Below are positions 17,519-26,742 of a stretch of 64,000 nt of DNA, piece by piece; the first letter of the stretch is position 1; each line of letters starts with the position of its first letter. A program made the position numbers and the translations under genes. The stretch covers positions 248,001 through 312,000 of the forward strand of contig NZ_CP083371.1 in the NCBI RefSeq assembly GCF_017488845.2. Direction: 5' to 3'. This DNA is from Ensifer canadensis. GTDB lineage: Bacteria > Pseudomonadota > Alphaproteobacteria > Rhizobiales > Rhizobiaceae. The notes beneath the pieces were generated by a model. It was not told the origin of the DNA. It saw only the letters and a list, made by a program, of their open reading frames with translations, and did not search any database.

Positions 17519-18499
17519 TTAAGTCGTCGTTGCGCCTGCCTTGCCGAGACCGTCCCGGCTCCAGCGCTCCATGACGCGGCGCGCCATTGATGTCGTGACC
17601 ACCAGATGCGAGGCGAAGCCGCCCTTCAGCGCCGCCATCAGCGGTTCGAATTTGCTCTCTTCCTGGACGACCAGCATGCGCTTCTCGATGGCGCGGATCG
17701 ACGAGAGATCGGCGGAGATGCAGCGCCGATTGTGGGCGCAGTTCACCCATTGGCCGTCACCATCGATCAGCTGTCCGGCGATGACACCGACAGCGCCTTC
17801 CTCGCCCATGCGGTGCATCTCGCTGGCGCTGAGCGCGCCGCACTTGACGAGGTGGCTGTCGTCCTCGATGCCGCCGACGGAATAGAGCGCCAGATGACAG
17901 TCGGCGATCGTCGACAGCTGCTCGCGGATCACCGGCTCGCCGCGAAGCTCCTCGGCCAGCCGCTCGGACGACAGCACGAGCGGCGCGTAGAAATTGATGC
18001 CTTCGGCATTGAGCCGGCGGGCGATCTCCGTCGTGCACTGGTCCGGCCGATAGGAATAGGGCGCGCCGAGATTGCCGCAGAGCTGGACCACAGTGACGCC
18101 ACGCAGGTCGGCGAAGGGCATCACGTCGGCGATATGATAGACCGTTCGCCCCCAGGCGACGCCGACGCGATCGCCCTTGTTGATCAGTTCGAGAAAGACG
18201 GATGCAGCCAGCACCGGCATCTCAGCCGTCGGGTCCATGGCCTGCCGGTCCTCCGGCACGATCCAGGCCGCCGTGACCCCGGTTGCATCCTCGAGCTCGC
18301 GCGCCAGCACGTCGTCGGTGAAAAGCTCGGTCGAAGTGGTGATGTTGACGATCCCGGTCTCGCGTGCTCGCCTGAGATAGGTCGCGACAGAGGCGCGGGA
18401 GATCCCCAGTTTCTGCGCAACTTCGTCCTGCCGTAACCCATGGCTATAGTAGAGCCACGCGGCTTTGTGCATGATCTGATCGGTGTTGCGGATAGGCAT
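17519..18499 (-). CDS. SorC/DeoR-type sugar-sensing transcriptional regulator
   Basis: A 326-residue regulator with an N-terminal helix-turn-helix (YYSHGLRQDEVAQKLGISRASVATYLRRARETGIV, about residues 17-51) and a large C-terminal sugar-phosphate-binding domain (DRVGVAWGRTVYHIADVMP, VTVVQLCGNLGAPYSY, YSVGGIEDDSHLVKCG). This family usually senses a phosphorylated sugar produced by the pathway it controls. Start ATG 18499 has AAGGA 6 bases upstream. It lies convergent to the importer operon. Copies of TGACAT in its own upstream region match the arms of the 13694-13720 operator, suggesting it controls the locus and itself. Confidence 0.9.
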   Translation of the reverse strand: MPIRNTDQIMHKAAWLYYSHGLRQDEVAQKLGISRASVATYLRRARETGIVNITTSTELFTDDVLARELEDATGVTAAWIVPEDRQAMDPTAEMPVLAASVFLELINKGDRVGVAWGRTVYHIADVMPFADLRGVTVVQLCGNLGAPYSYRPDQCTTEIARRLNAEGINFYAPLVLSSERLAEELRGEPVIREQLSTIADCHLALYSVGGIEDDSHLVKCGALSASEMHRMGEEGAVGVIAGQLIDGDGQWVNCAHNRRCISADLSSIRAIEKRMLVVQEESKFEPLMAALKGGFASHLVVTTSMARRVMERWSRDGLGKAGATTT

Positions 18500-18523
18500 G
18501 GGGATCCTTCAGTTGTCGATTGC

Positions 18524-18556
18524 TGACATTATTCATCGGTCGTGACATAAGTCAAA
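18524..18556 (-). promoter_or_regulatory. Operator-like half-sites upstream of the SorC-type regulator
   Basis: TGACATT at 18524-18530 and TGACATAAGTCAAA at 18543-18556 repeat the elements TGACATT and GTCAAA of the perfect inverted repeat at 13694-13720. They lie 25-57 bases in front of the regulator start and are the expected place for autoregulation. Confidence 0.45.
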
Positions 18557-18592
18557 TTGCCATTCAGGCAAAGTTGGAGGGCGGGCGTTGCC

Positions 18593-18868
18593 TCAGGCGT
18601 TGGAGCCGCGAAAGTGTCGCGCTTGCGCCTCTTCCATCAGCCAGTCGACGAAATGCGCAATTGCCGGCCGTTCGGTCGCCGCAGGCAACGTCACGATATA
18701 ATAGGCGAATTCGCTCGGCCATGGTCGATCGAGAGCGACGGCTAGGCGGCCGTCGGCGATTTCTTCCCGCGCATAGATACCGCGGACAAGTGCAACGCCC
18801 TGACCAATGACAGCAGTTCGGTCCAGACGGAACGGAAGACCGTCTGCCGTTGGTAACGAACGTTTCAC
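18593..18868 (-). pseudogene. LysR-type regulator remnant (C-terminal end only)
   Basis: About 70 residues here (AVIGQGVALVRGIYAREEIADGRLAVAL and then FVDWLMEEA) match the last part of the effector-binding domain of GcvA-like LysR regulators. The DNA-binding domain and the first two thirds of the protein are missing; hand translation of the bases upstream in the same frame gives no LysR similarity. It sits next to a dispersed palindromic repeat (18968-19071), which may mark the break point. Nothing suggests it is functional. Confidence 0.65.
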
Positions 18869-18967
18869 CGGCCGGGGTCGCTTGAGAGCGGGGCTGATCC
18901 TTAGGGGTAAAGGTGGCGTGCCGGCGGGCAGGTTTTGCCGGCTGAAGGCGAAGGCCCGCCTTCAGTT

Positions 18968-19071
18968 CTACAGCGCCACGCGTCTTAATGGACGCGCAAA
19001 GGTCGCCGTAGCACTTTGAATTGCTGCATGTTTTTATCCTTAGATCGGATAGGACTTAAGGAAACATGCAG
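18968..19071. repeat. Two-module palindromic intergenic repeat, copy 1
   Basis: Module 1 begins CTACAGCGCC and ends in CGCCGTAG, enclosing ACGCGTC/GACGCG-type arms; module 2 is bounded by CTGCATG (19024-19030) and CATGCAG (19065-19071). A nearly identical element is at 39117-39220 and a variant at 25578-25666. Such mosaic palindromes are common between genes in rhizobial genomes. The bases from here to the next gene (19072-19152) show nothing else. Confidence 0.75.
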
Positions 19072-19152
19072 TGGGCTCCGGTTGGGCCACACGGCCATCG
19101 CGTAGCACGGGCGGCGATGTCGTTGTGACGCATCCGTGCGTCACACGCCCGA

Positions 19153-20379
19153 TCAGGTCTGGCAGCAGCGGGCATCGACCGGCAGTGTCGTCGCCCCGCC
19201 ATCGGCGTGATGCAGCGTGAAATGATCGAAGTTGGCGATCGATGCGCAGGAGTGGTTGGGAAAGACCCGCACACGGCTTCCGAGGGTCAAGGGGCGTCCC
19301 GAGAAGGGAACGAAGCCATGTTCTTCAGACAGCCGCTCGAGCGTCCAAACACCTGTTTCGCCATCGCCTTCGGCGCTGACGACGGTGCCGAAGCCGGCGC
19401 CGCCCATGCCGTGTGCGCCGCGATCGGAGCTCATCGACTTGGAGCCGGCGTCGATGATGAAGTGCGTGTCATTGGAGGCAACGACGCGCGCAACCACCGA
19501 GAGCGCCAGGTCGTCGGCCGTGCAGATGCCGAGCCTGAGCGCGGTTCCGTCGAGGAACACGTAATTGCCGGGCCGGACGCAGTCGACCTCCTGGGACAGA
19601 GGCGCGCCGGCACAGGTCGGCGTTGCGCCGACGGAAATGCAGTCGACGGCGATGCCGCGGTCCCGAAGCCGGCCGGCGAGACCGGCAAGGTCTGCGGCCT
19701 CATCGCGGGCGACCTTGGCCAGGCCCTGCGGGCCAGTGGCCGCGTAGGAATGGCCGGCGTGCGAAAGCAGGCCGGCAAAGTGCAGGCCGTCGGAAGCGGC
19801 GATCTGGGCGCACAATTTGAGCGCAGCCGGATCGTTCGGCTTGAGGCCGACGCGGCCGAGGCCGACATCGACCTTGAGGAAGACGCCGATTTCGACACCG
19901 TGACTTGTGGCGGCCGCCGACAACGCTTCGACGCCCGTCGCGCTTGCCGCAATCGTGCGCAGCTGCGTGCCGCGCGCCTTGACCACGGGCAGCAAACGGT
20001 CGAGCGACTGCGGCTTGACGATGGGATAGGCAAGGATGATCGACGGTATCCCGGCTTCCGCAAAGACCAGCGCCTCGCTTGGCTTGGACGCGGTGATGCC
20101 GCGGGCGCCAAGTGCCAGCTGCCGTCGCGCGACATAAAGGCTCTTGTGCGTTTTCACGTGCGGAAACATCGAGACGCCGGCTTGATCGGCACGCTGCTGC
20201 ATGGCCTCAATGTTGCGGGCAAGGCGCAATTCGTCGACTTCGATATAGGGCGTCGGTCGCTCTGCGGCCGCAGGGCGCAGGAAGCCGTTGGCTTTCGGTT
20301 GCGCCGGGGCGCTGTCGATGTCTGCGGTCACGTTGCCGGTAGCGTTCGCAGCCGCCAGCATCACTTCGGAAGTGTTCAT
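19153..20379 (-). CDS. D-threonine aldolase / D-serine dehydratase-like PLP enzyme
   Basis: A 408-residue enzyme with the alanine-racemase-type barrel fold of the D-threonine aldolase / eukaryotic-type D-serine dehydratase family, which needs pyridoxal phosphate and a divalent metal. The PLP Lys is in FPHVKTHKS (K76). The C-terminal metal pair is seen in PNHSCASI (H376 and C378). Substrate-pocket segments LSHAGHSYA and VGATPTC are present. The first about 40 residues are Ala-rich and not conserved-looking, so a downstream start is possible; ATG 20379 has only a weak site. Located next to an oligopeptide importer and, further on, an M55 D-aminopeptidase, it likely breaks down a D-hydroxy-amino acid such as D-threonine or D-serine. 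Confidence 0.85.
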   Translation of the reverse strand: MNTSEVMLAAANATGNVTADIDSAPAQPKANGFLRPAAAERPTPYIEVDELRLARNIEAMQQRADQAGVSMFPHVKTHKSLYVARRQLALGARGITASKPSEALVFAEAGIPSIILAYPIVKPQSLDRLLPVVKARGTQLRTIAASATGVEALSAAATSHGVEIGVFLKVDVGLGRVGLKPNDPAALKLCAQIAASDGLHFAGLLSHAGHSYAATGPQGLAKVARDEAADLAGLAGRLRDRGIAVDCISVGATPTCAGAPLSQEVDCVRPGNYVFLDGTALRLGICTADDLALSVVARVVASNDTHFIIDAGSKSMSSDRGAHGMGGAGFGTVVSAEGDGETGVWTLERLSEEHGFVPFSGRPLTLGSRVRVFPNHSCASIANFDHFTLHHADGGATTLPVDARCCQT

Positions 20380-20420
20380 CTCGGAATGCTCTGATCTGAA
20401 GAGGGGATTGGTTGTCGTCG

Positions 20421-21373
20421 TCAGCCCGTTGCGACCTGTCGCACGAAATGGCTGGATGAGACCTGTTGCATCGGCAGTTCGCGCGGCACGAAGTCCGGCG
20501 GGCGCACGGCGCTTGGGATCTCGTCGGACATCGGCTGGCGGCCTTCCGGGCGGCGTGTCGGGTCGGCGATCGGAACGGTCGACAGGAGCTTGCGGGTATA
20601 GGGATGCTGCGGATTGCCGAAGACCGAACGGCGGTCGCCGATCTCGACGATTTCGCCGAGATACATCACCGCGACACGGTGGGCGATGCGCTCGACCACG
20701 GCCATGTCGTGGCTGATGAACAGGAGGGCGATCTGCATCTCGCGCTGCAAGTCCATCAGGAGGTTGATGACCTGCGCCTGGATCGTCACGTCGAGCGAGG
20801 CGACGGCTTCGTCGGCGACGATCAGGCGCGGGTTGAGCGCAAGCGCGCGGGCGATGCAGATGCGCTGGCGCTGGCCGCCGGAAAACGCGTGCGGATAGCG
20901 CTCGAGATGCTCAGGCGACAGCTCTACTTTGGAGAGAAGCTCGGCGGCGCGGGCGCGCATGACCGCGGTCGAGCCCAGCTTGTGAACGCGCATAGGGTCC
21001 ATCAGCGACTGCTCGATCGTCATGCGCGGGTTGAGCGACGAGAACGGATCCTGGAAGACCATCTGGGCGTCGCGTCGAAACCGCGCGAGCATAGTGCGCG
21101 GCGCGCCGATCAACTCGGTTCCGTCGAACCGGATCGAGCCCGAACGCGGTCGGTCGAGCTGCATGATCGAACGGGCAACCGTCGACTTGCCACAGCCGGA
21201 TTCACCGACCAGCGCCAGGGTCTCTCCCGGAAAGATGTCGAAGGAGACGTTCTCCACCGCGTGCACCCGACCCGAGACATGGCCGAACAATCCGGCCTTC
21301 AAATCGAAGCGCGTCACCAGGTTGCGCACCTCGACGAGCGGCTTTCGGGTTTCCTTCATCGGCGCGGACGCGT

Positions 21374-21377
<4 letters not shown>
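20421..21377 (-). CDS. Oligopeptide ABC importer ATPase (DppF/OppF-like)
   Basis: A 318-residue ATPase with Walker A LVGESGCGKSTVAR, Q-loop MVFQDPFSSLNPR, signature FSGGQRQRICIARAL, Walker B LIVADEAVASLDVT and the C-terminal oligopeptide-type extension GDRRSVFGNPQHPYTRKLL. It overlaps the partner ATPase gene by four bases. The two ATPases are on the minus strand, while the binding protein and permeases they should serve are on the plus strand at 23645-27611. Confidence 0.94.
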
Positions 21378-22300
<923 letters not shown>

Positions 22301-22567
22301 CAGCACATGCACCCGATTTCGAAGGGACGTTGCGCTTTCAGGTCTCGCAACGAGGTCGCATCCTGTCAATACGGAAGGGAGGTGCGATCAGCCCTGTCCG
22401 CCGGGGCGCTGGAGCAGACATCGGCCTCGCTCCCAATCCGCTGCCGCCGCAAAATCCAGTGAAATCAATGTGTCACGATTGTGGCAGGCAAAACTATGTG
22501 CTTTGCGCATTGTATCGCCTGTCTTCGCATATCGCGCCGGTCGTGCGATTTCGGGCGGATTGACGCC

Positions 22568-23521
22568 TCAGGCCGCGTCGGTCGTTGCCTCGAAGCCGCT
22601 CTTGTACTGGGGCAGTGCGGCACATTGCTTGAGATGCTGCCATAGCGCATCGCTGTCATGGCTACCGGGGCCGGCGCGCCTGAAGATCCGGATCTCCATT
22701 TCCAGCGACATCTGCTGGCCGCCGATCTGGGCCAGGCGTCCCTGCCGCATGGCCTCGGCGACGCAAATCTGCGGCAGCCAGGCGACGCCCCGCCCGGCAA
22801 CGGCCATGTGCTTCAAGCCATCGGCAAGGCCGGACTGGTAGACGGTGCTGAGGTTGAGCGGGCGGCGCCAGCGCGATTGGATCAGCGTTGCCAGCTTGCC
22901 GATATAACCGTCGCTCCAGGAATAGGCGAGATAGGGGATCTCGGTGGTTTCGGGCACGTCGATGTCGAACAGCGGCCGGCCGTTGTCGTCGGTTCCCGAT
23001 ACGAGAATGAGCCGGTCCTTGCCGATCTGCAGGGATTCGAACGGGCCGCCCTCCAGCACCGGAGGGCCGTCGGGATGGACATAGGTGATGGCGAAATCGC
23101 ACTGGCCGGAGCACAGGTGATCGATGCTTTCGAGGAAGTCGGCCGCATGCATGCTGGTGCGAAGCGGCATGCGCGAGATCAGCGGCGAGCCGATCCACTT
23201 TGGAAAGAAATACATCGCCAGCGTATGCAGCGAGGTGAAGGTGAGCATGGCCGAGCTTTCGCCGGCGACATTGCGGCAGTCGGTGCGCAGGCGGTACGCT
23301 TCGCGGACGAGCCGTTGGCAGCCGGGCAGGAACATCGTGCCGGCCCGGGTCAGCTGCACGGGGTAAGTGCTGCGGTCGATCAGGTCGGCGCCAATCCAGT
23401 TCTCCAGCGATTTGATGCGTCGGCTGAAGGCCGGTTGGGAAATATTGCGCGCGGTCGCCGCCGTCGAGAAATTCCGCGTCGCGGCGATTTCCAGAAAATC
23501 TTCAAGCCATTGCAGTTCCAT
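22568..23521 (-). CDS. LysR-type transcriptional regulator
   Basis: A 317-residue regulator. The helix-turn-helix is WLEDFLEIAATRNFSTAATARNISQPAFSRRIKSLENWIGADL at the N-terminus; the effector domain follows (FAITYVHPDG, LKHMAVAGRGVAWLPQI). Start ATG 23521 (MELQWLED) has GAGGG about 8 bases upstream and gives the family's usual N-terminus. It is divergent from the peptide-binding-protein gene at 23645, the classic place for a LysR protein that controls its neighbour. Confidence 0.92.
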   Translation of the reverse strand: MELQWLEDFLEIAATRNFSTAATARNISQPAFSRRIKSLENWIGADLIDRSTYPVQLTRAGTMFLPGCQRLVREAYRLRTDCRNVAGESSAMLTFTSLHTLAMYFFPKWIGSPLISRMPLRTSMHAADFLESIDHLCSGQCDFAITYVHPDGPPVLEGGPFESLQIGKDRLILVSGTDDNGRPLFDIDVPETTEIPYLAYSWSDGYIGKLATLIQSRWRRPLNLSTVYQSGLADGLKHMAVAGRGVAWLPQICVAEAMRQGRLAQIGGQQMSLEMEIRIFRRAGPGSHDSDALWQHLKQCAALPQYKSGFEATTDAA

Positions 23522-23644
23522 GCCGGCCCTCATGCGTGTTTTGCATAGTCTATCCTAACTACACATTGGACAGACCTGCAAGCGCTCTTCTAGCCTCCCT
23601 TATAACGAGAAGAAAACTTCCGCCTCCACCAAATGGGAACAACG

Positions 23645-25573
23645 ATGAAACGCACCTTAGCCCTAGCCCTCAGCCTGGGGCTCGGCATCGCGGCTGCGCC
23701 CGCTATGGCCGAGACCAAGAACCCCGGCACTTTCGTCTTCATGTGGACCGACGACATCCAGTCGTTCGATCCGGCCTATATCGCCAACACGCCAAGCTCC
23801 TACGGCGCGCTCAACATCTACAGCCGGCTGTTGAACTTCAACGGCTCGAAGATCTCCGAGTTCGTGCCGTCGCTTTCGACCGAGGTGCCGTCGCTTGAAA
23901 ACGGCCTCATCAAGCAGGGCGACGACGGCTCGGTGAGCTATACCTTCCCGATCCGCAAGGGCGTTTTCGCCCACAAGGTCGGCGTCAAGGGCGCCGACGG
24001 CAAGGTCACCTGGGAATATTACGACAAGCTGACCGACGCCCAGAAGGCGACGATCGAGCCGGGCTACGGCCAGATCACGCCCGAGGACGTGCGCTATTCG
24101 CTGCTGCGCGCCATTCTTCAGGGTCAGTCGTGGATGTCGAACGCGATCACCGAGGTGATCACCGCCGGCAAATATACCGACATCGCCAAGTGGGTAGAGA
24201 CCGAAGGCGAGGTCAAGTCCATCAACGACGCCAGCCCCGAGATCCTGCGCAAGGTCTATGACCAGCTCGCCTCGCAGATTATCGTCGATGGCGACAATCT
24301 CACGCTGAAGCTGCCGAAGTCGTTTCCGGCCACCCTTGGCGTGATCGCGCTGCCGTTCGGTACCTCGGTTCTCGACAAGGAATGGGTTGCCTCGGTCGGC
24401 GGCTGGGATGGCTCGGGCGATACCTGGAAGGCCCACTATCGTCCGGAACTCGGCGCCAATCCGCTGTTTGCCGAGGAGAACGGCACAGGGCCATTCATGC
24501 TCGAGGAATGGGACCGCACCGACCGGCGCATCACTCTGAAGCGCTTCGACAATTATTTCATGGGGCCGGCCAAGCTCGAGCGGGTGGTCATGCGCACCGT
24601 TCCGGAATGGACGACGCGACGCCTGCAGCTTCTGTCCGGCGACGCCGATTTTGTCACCGCGCCGGTCGAGTTCATCGACGAACTCAGCAAGACCGAGGGC
24701 GTCAAGGTCATCGACGGCCTGCAGAAGGTGTTTTCGCGCGGCGTCTTCTTCGCCTGGCCGCTCGACGACAACGACAACCCGGCCATCGGCAGCGGCAAGC
24801 TCGACGGTGCCGGCATTCCGCCGGACTTCTTCGCCGACATCGATGTGCGCAAGGGCTTCAACTACGCCCAGAACTACGATGCGCTCCTGAACCAGGTGCT
24901 GCTCGGAAAGACCGTGCAGTCGCGCGGGCCGACCGTGCGCGGCATCATGGGCTATCGCCCGGATTCGCCTGTTTACAGCTACGATCCCGCCAAGGCCGAG
25001 GAACACTTCAAGAAGGCGTTCGGCGGCAAGCTCTGGGAGACCGGCTTTGCGTTTACGGCCTATGTCACCGAAGGCAACCCGCAGCTGACCGCCGCACTTT
25101 CGGCGCTGCAGCAGGGCCTGTCGCGCATCAACCCGAAGTTCAAGATGCAGATCCAGGCGCTGCCATGGGCATCCGTTTCGGACAAGCTCAACAACCGCGA
25201 AAAGCCGGCCGCACCCTTGACGGTGATGGGCTGGGGGCCCGACTATTCCGACCCGGGCGGTCCGCTCGGTGCCGCCAGCTACTATCTCTCGCCCACGGGT
25301 CTCGTCGGCGGCATGGTTGGCCAGGGTTATCGCGACCTGATGGCGGAGAAGTTCAAGCCGTTGCTCGATGAGGCCTGGGCCTCGGTCGATCCCGCCGTGC
25401 GCGAGCCGATCTACGCCAAGCTGCAGGAAATGTCGTACGAATACGCCACCACCCAGTTCCTGTGGGAGGACTTCGGCTACGTCGTCACCCGCAGCAACAT
25501 CGATGGTTATGTCGACAACATGATCCTCTACGGTGCCTGGGACTTCTATCCGGTCACCAAGGCCAACGACTGA
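23645..25573 (+). CDS. Oligopeptide ABC importer periplasmic binding protein (family 5)
   Basis: A 642-residue secreted protein with a signal peptide ending APAMA at about residue 22 and family-5 features: GTFVFMWTDDIQSFDPAYIANTP, ITPEDVRYSLLRAI and NGTGPFMLEEWDRTDRRITLKRF. It is long for a DppA-type binding protein (usually near 530), with an insertion around residues 100-200. Two ATGs are possible (23633, 23645); the second gives the clean signal peptide. It would bind a short peptide, here perhaps one carrying D-amino acids given the downstream M55 peptidase. Confidence 0.92.
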   Translation: MKRTLALALSLGLGIAAAPAMAETKNPGTFVFMWTDDIQSFDPAYIANTPSSYGALNIYSRLLNFNGSKISEFVPSLSTEVPSLENGLIKQGDDGSVSYTFPIRKGVFAHKVGVKGADGKVTWEYYDKLTDAQKATIEPGYGQITPEDVRYSLLRAILQGQSWMSNAITEVITAGKYTDIAKWVETEGEVKSINDASPEILRKVYDQLASQIIVDGDNLTLKLPKSFPATLGVIALPFGTSVLDKEWVASVGGWDGSGDTWKAHYRPELGANPLFAEENGTGPFMLEEWDRTDRRITLKRFDNYFMGPAKLERVVMRTVPEWTTRRLQLLSGDADFVTAPVEFIDELSKTEGVKVIDGLQKVFSRGVFFAWPLDDNDNPAIGSGKLDGAGIPPDFFADIDVRKGFNYAQNYDALLNQVLLGKTVQSRGPTVRGIMGYRPDSPVYSYDPAKAEEHFKKAFGGKLWETGFAFTAYVTEGNPQLTAALSALQQGLSRINPKFKMQIQALPWASVSDKLNNREKPAAPLTVMGWGPDYSDPGGPLGAASYYLSPTGLVGGMVGQGYRDLMAEKFKPLLDEAWASVDPAVREPIYAKLQEMSYEYATTQFLWEDFGYVVTRSNIDGYVDNMILYGAWDFYPVTKAND

Positions 25574-25577
25574 TTGG

Positions 25578-25666
25578 CTACTGCGCCGCGCGTCTTATTA
25601 GACGCGCAAAGGTCGCTGTAGCACTTTGAATTGCTGCATGTCGGGCGGCATCCCCGCCCGACATGC
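25578..25666. repeat. Palindromic intergenic repeat, copy 2, with an unusual second hairpin
   Basis: Bases 25578-25640 repeat module 1 of the elements at 18968 and 39117 (CTACTGCGCCGCGCG to CTGCATG). Module 2 is replaced by a perfect 13-bp stem: GCATGTCGGGCGG (25636-25648), loop CATCC, CCGCCCGACATGC (25654-25666), then a T-rich run. It sits just after the binding-protein stop and before the permease genes, where it could stabilise the upstream mRNA or partly terminate, lowering permease expression. Confidence 0.7.
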
Positions 25667-25704
25667 CTTTGTTTCATTTTCCCTGAAATCGGAACGTGTG
25701 AACC

Positions 25705-26742
25705 GTGCTGAACTATGCACTCAGACGACTGATGATGTTGCCGATCGTCCTCTTCGCTCTGTCGTTGATGATCTTTGCGCTGCAGATGTCGCTTTCGCCG
25801 ACGCAGAGACTGGCGGCCTATGCGCCGTCGCCTGATTATCTCAAGGGTGGTCAGGAAAGCATCCGCAGGATGATCGAACAGTACGGGCTTAACGATCCCT
25901 TCTACATTCAGTACGGCCGCTGGATCGGCGGCATCCTGACCGGCAATCTCGGCTGGTCGGAGACGGCCCGCCAGCCGGTTTCGACCGCGCTGATGTCGCT
26001 GTTTCCGGCGACCCTGGAACTGGTGGTGCTGGCCTTCGTTCCATGCCTGCTGCTCGCGGTCTTCCTTGGCTCGCGCGCGGGCATCTATCTCAATCGTTGG
26101 CCGGATCACCTCATCCGCATCTTCACCATTCTCGGCTGGTCTTTCCCGGTCTACGTCTTCGGCCTCTTGATGCTGTTGATCTTCTATTCGGCGCTCGACT
26201 GGTTTCCACCGGGCCGACTCAGCCAGTGGGCCCAGACCGTGGTCAGCTCCAGCGACTTCGTGCGCTACACCGGCGCAAACACCGTCGATGCGCTGCTGAA
26301 CGGCAATCTGGCGATCTTCGGCGATGCGCTTCGCCATCTGGCAGCGCCGGTGATCACGCTGACCTATGTTAACGTTGCCAGCATGACCCGGGTGATGCGC
26401 ACCTCGATGCTGGAGACGCTGCGCCAGGACTATGTGCGCACCGCCCGCGCCAAGGGTCTGCCGCGCCGTGTCGTCGAACTGCGTCATGCCCGGCGCAACG
26501 CGCTTCTGCCGGTTGCGACCATCGCCGGCATGGAGCTCGCCGTGATGATGGGCGGTGTCGTCATCACCGAGACGATCTTCGACTATGCCGGCCTCGGCCA
26601 GTTCGCAGCCAAGACCGCCGCCAATCTGGATTTCCCGGCGGTTCTCGGTTTCGGCCTCTATTTCGCGGTCGTTCTGGTGCTGATGAACCTGATCGTCGAC
26701 CTTATCTATCCGCTGCTCGATCCGAGGGTGAAGACGCAATGA
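25705..26742 (+). CDS. Oligopeptide ABC importer permease (DppB-like)
   Basis: A 345-residue membrane protein. The N-terminal TM segment RRLMMLPIVLFALSLMIFAL, the periplasmic stretch YGLNDPFYIQYGRWIGGILTGNLG and the EAA loop ETLRQDYVRTARAKGLPRR are standard for the DppB/OppB family. It starts with GTG at 25705 with only a poor ribosome site and overlaps the second permease gene by four bases (ATGA). Confidence 0.94.
   Translation: MLNYALRRLMMLPIVLFALSLMIFALQMSLSPTQRLAAYAPSPDYLKGGQESIRRMIEQYGLNDPFYIQYGRWIGGILTGNLGWSETARQPVSTALMSLFPATLELVVLAFVPCLLLAVFLGSRAGIYLNRWPDHLIRIFTILGWSFPVYVFGLLMLLIFYSALDWFPPGRLSQWAQTVVSSSDFVRYTGANTVDALLNGNLAIFGDALRHLAAPVITLTYVNVASMTRVMRTSMLETLRQDYVRTARAKGLPRRVVELRHARRNALLPVATIAGMELAVMMGGVVITETIFDYAGLGQFAAKTAANLDFPAVLGFGLYFAVVLVLMNLIVDLIYPLLDPRVKTQ

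Noticed and set aside
18968..19071. CRISPR or insertion sequence
   Set aside because: The repeat occurs as isolated copies tens of kilobases apart, with palindromic modules, no spacers, no transposase and no terminal duplications visible.
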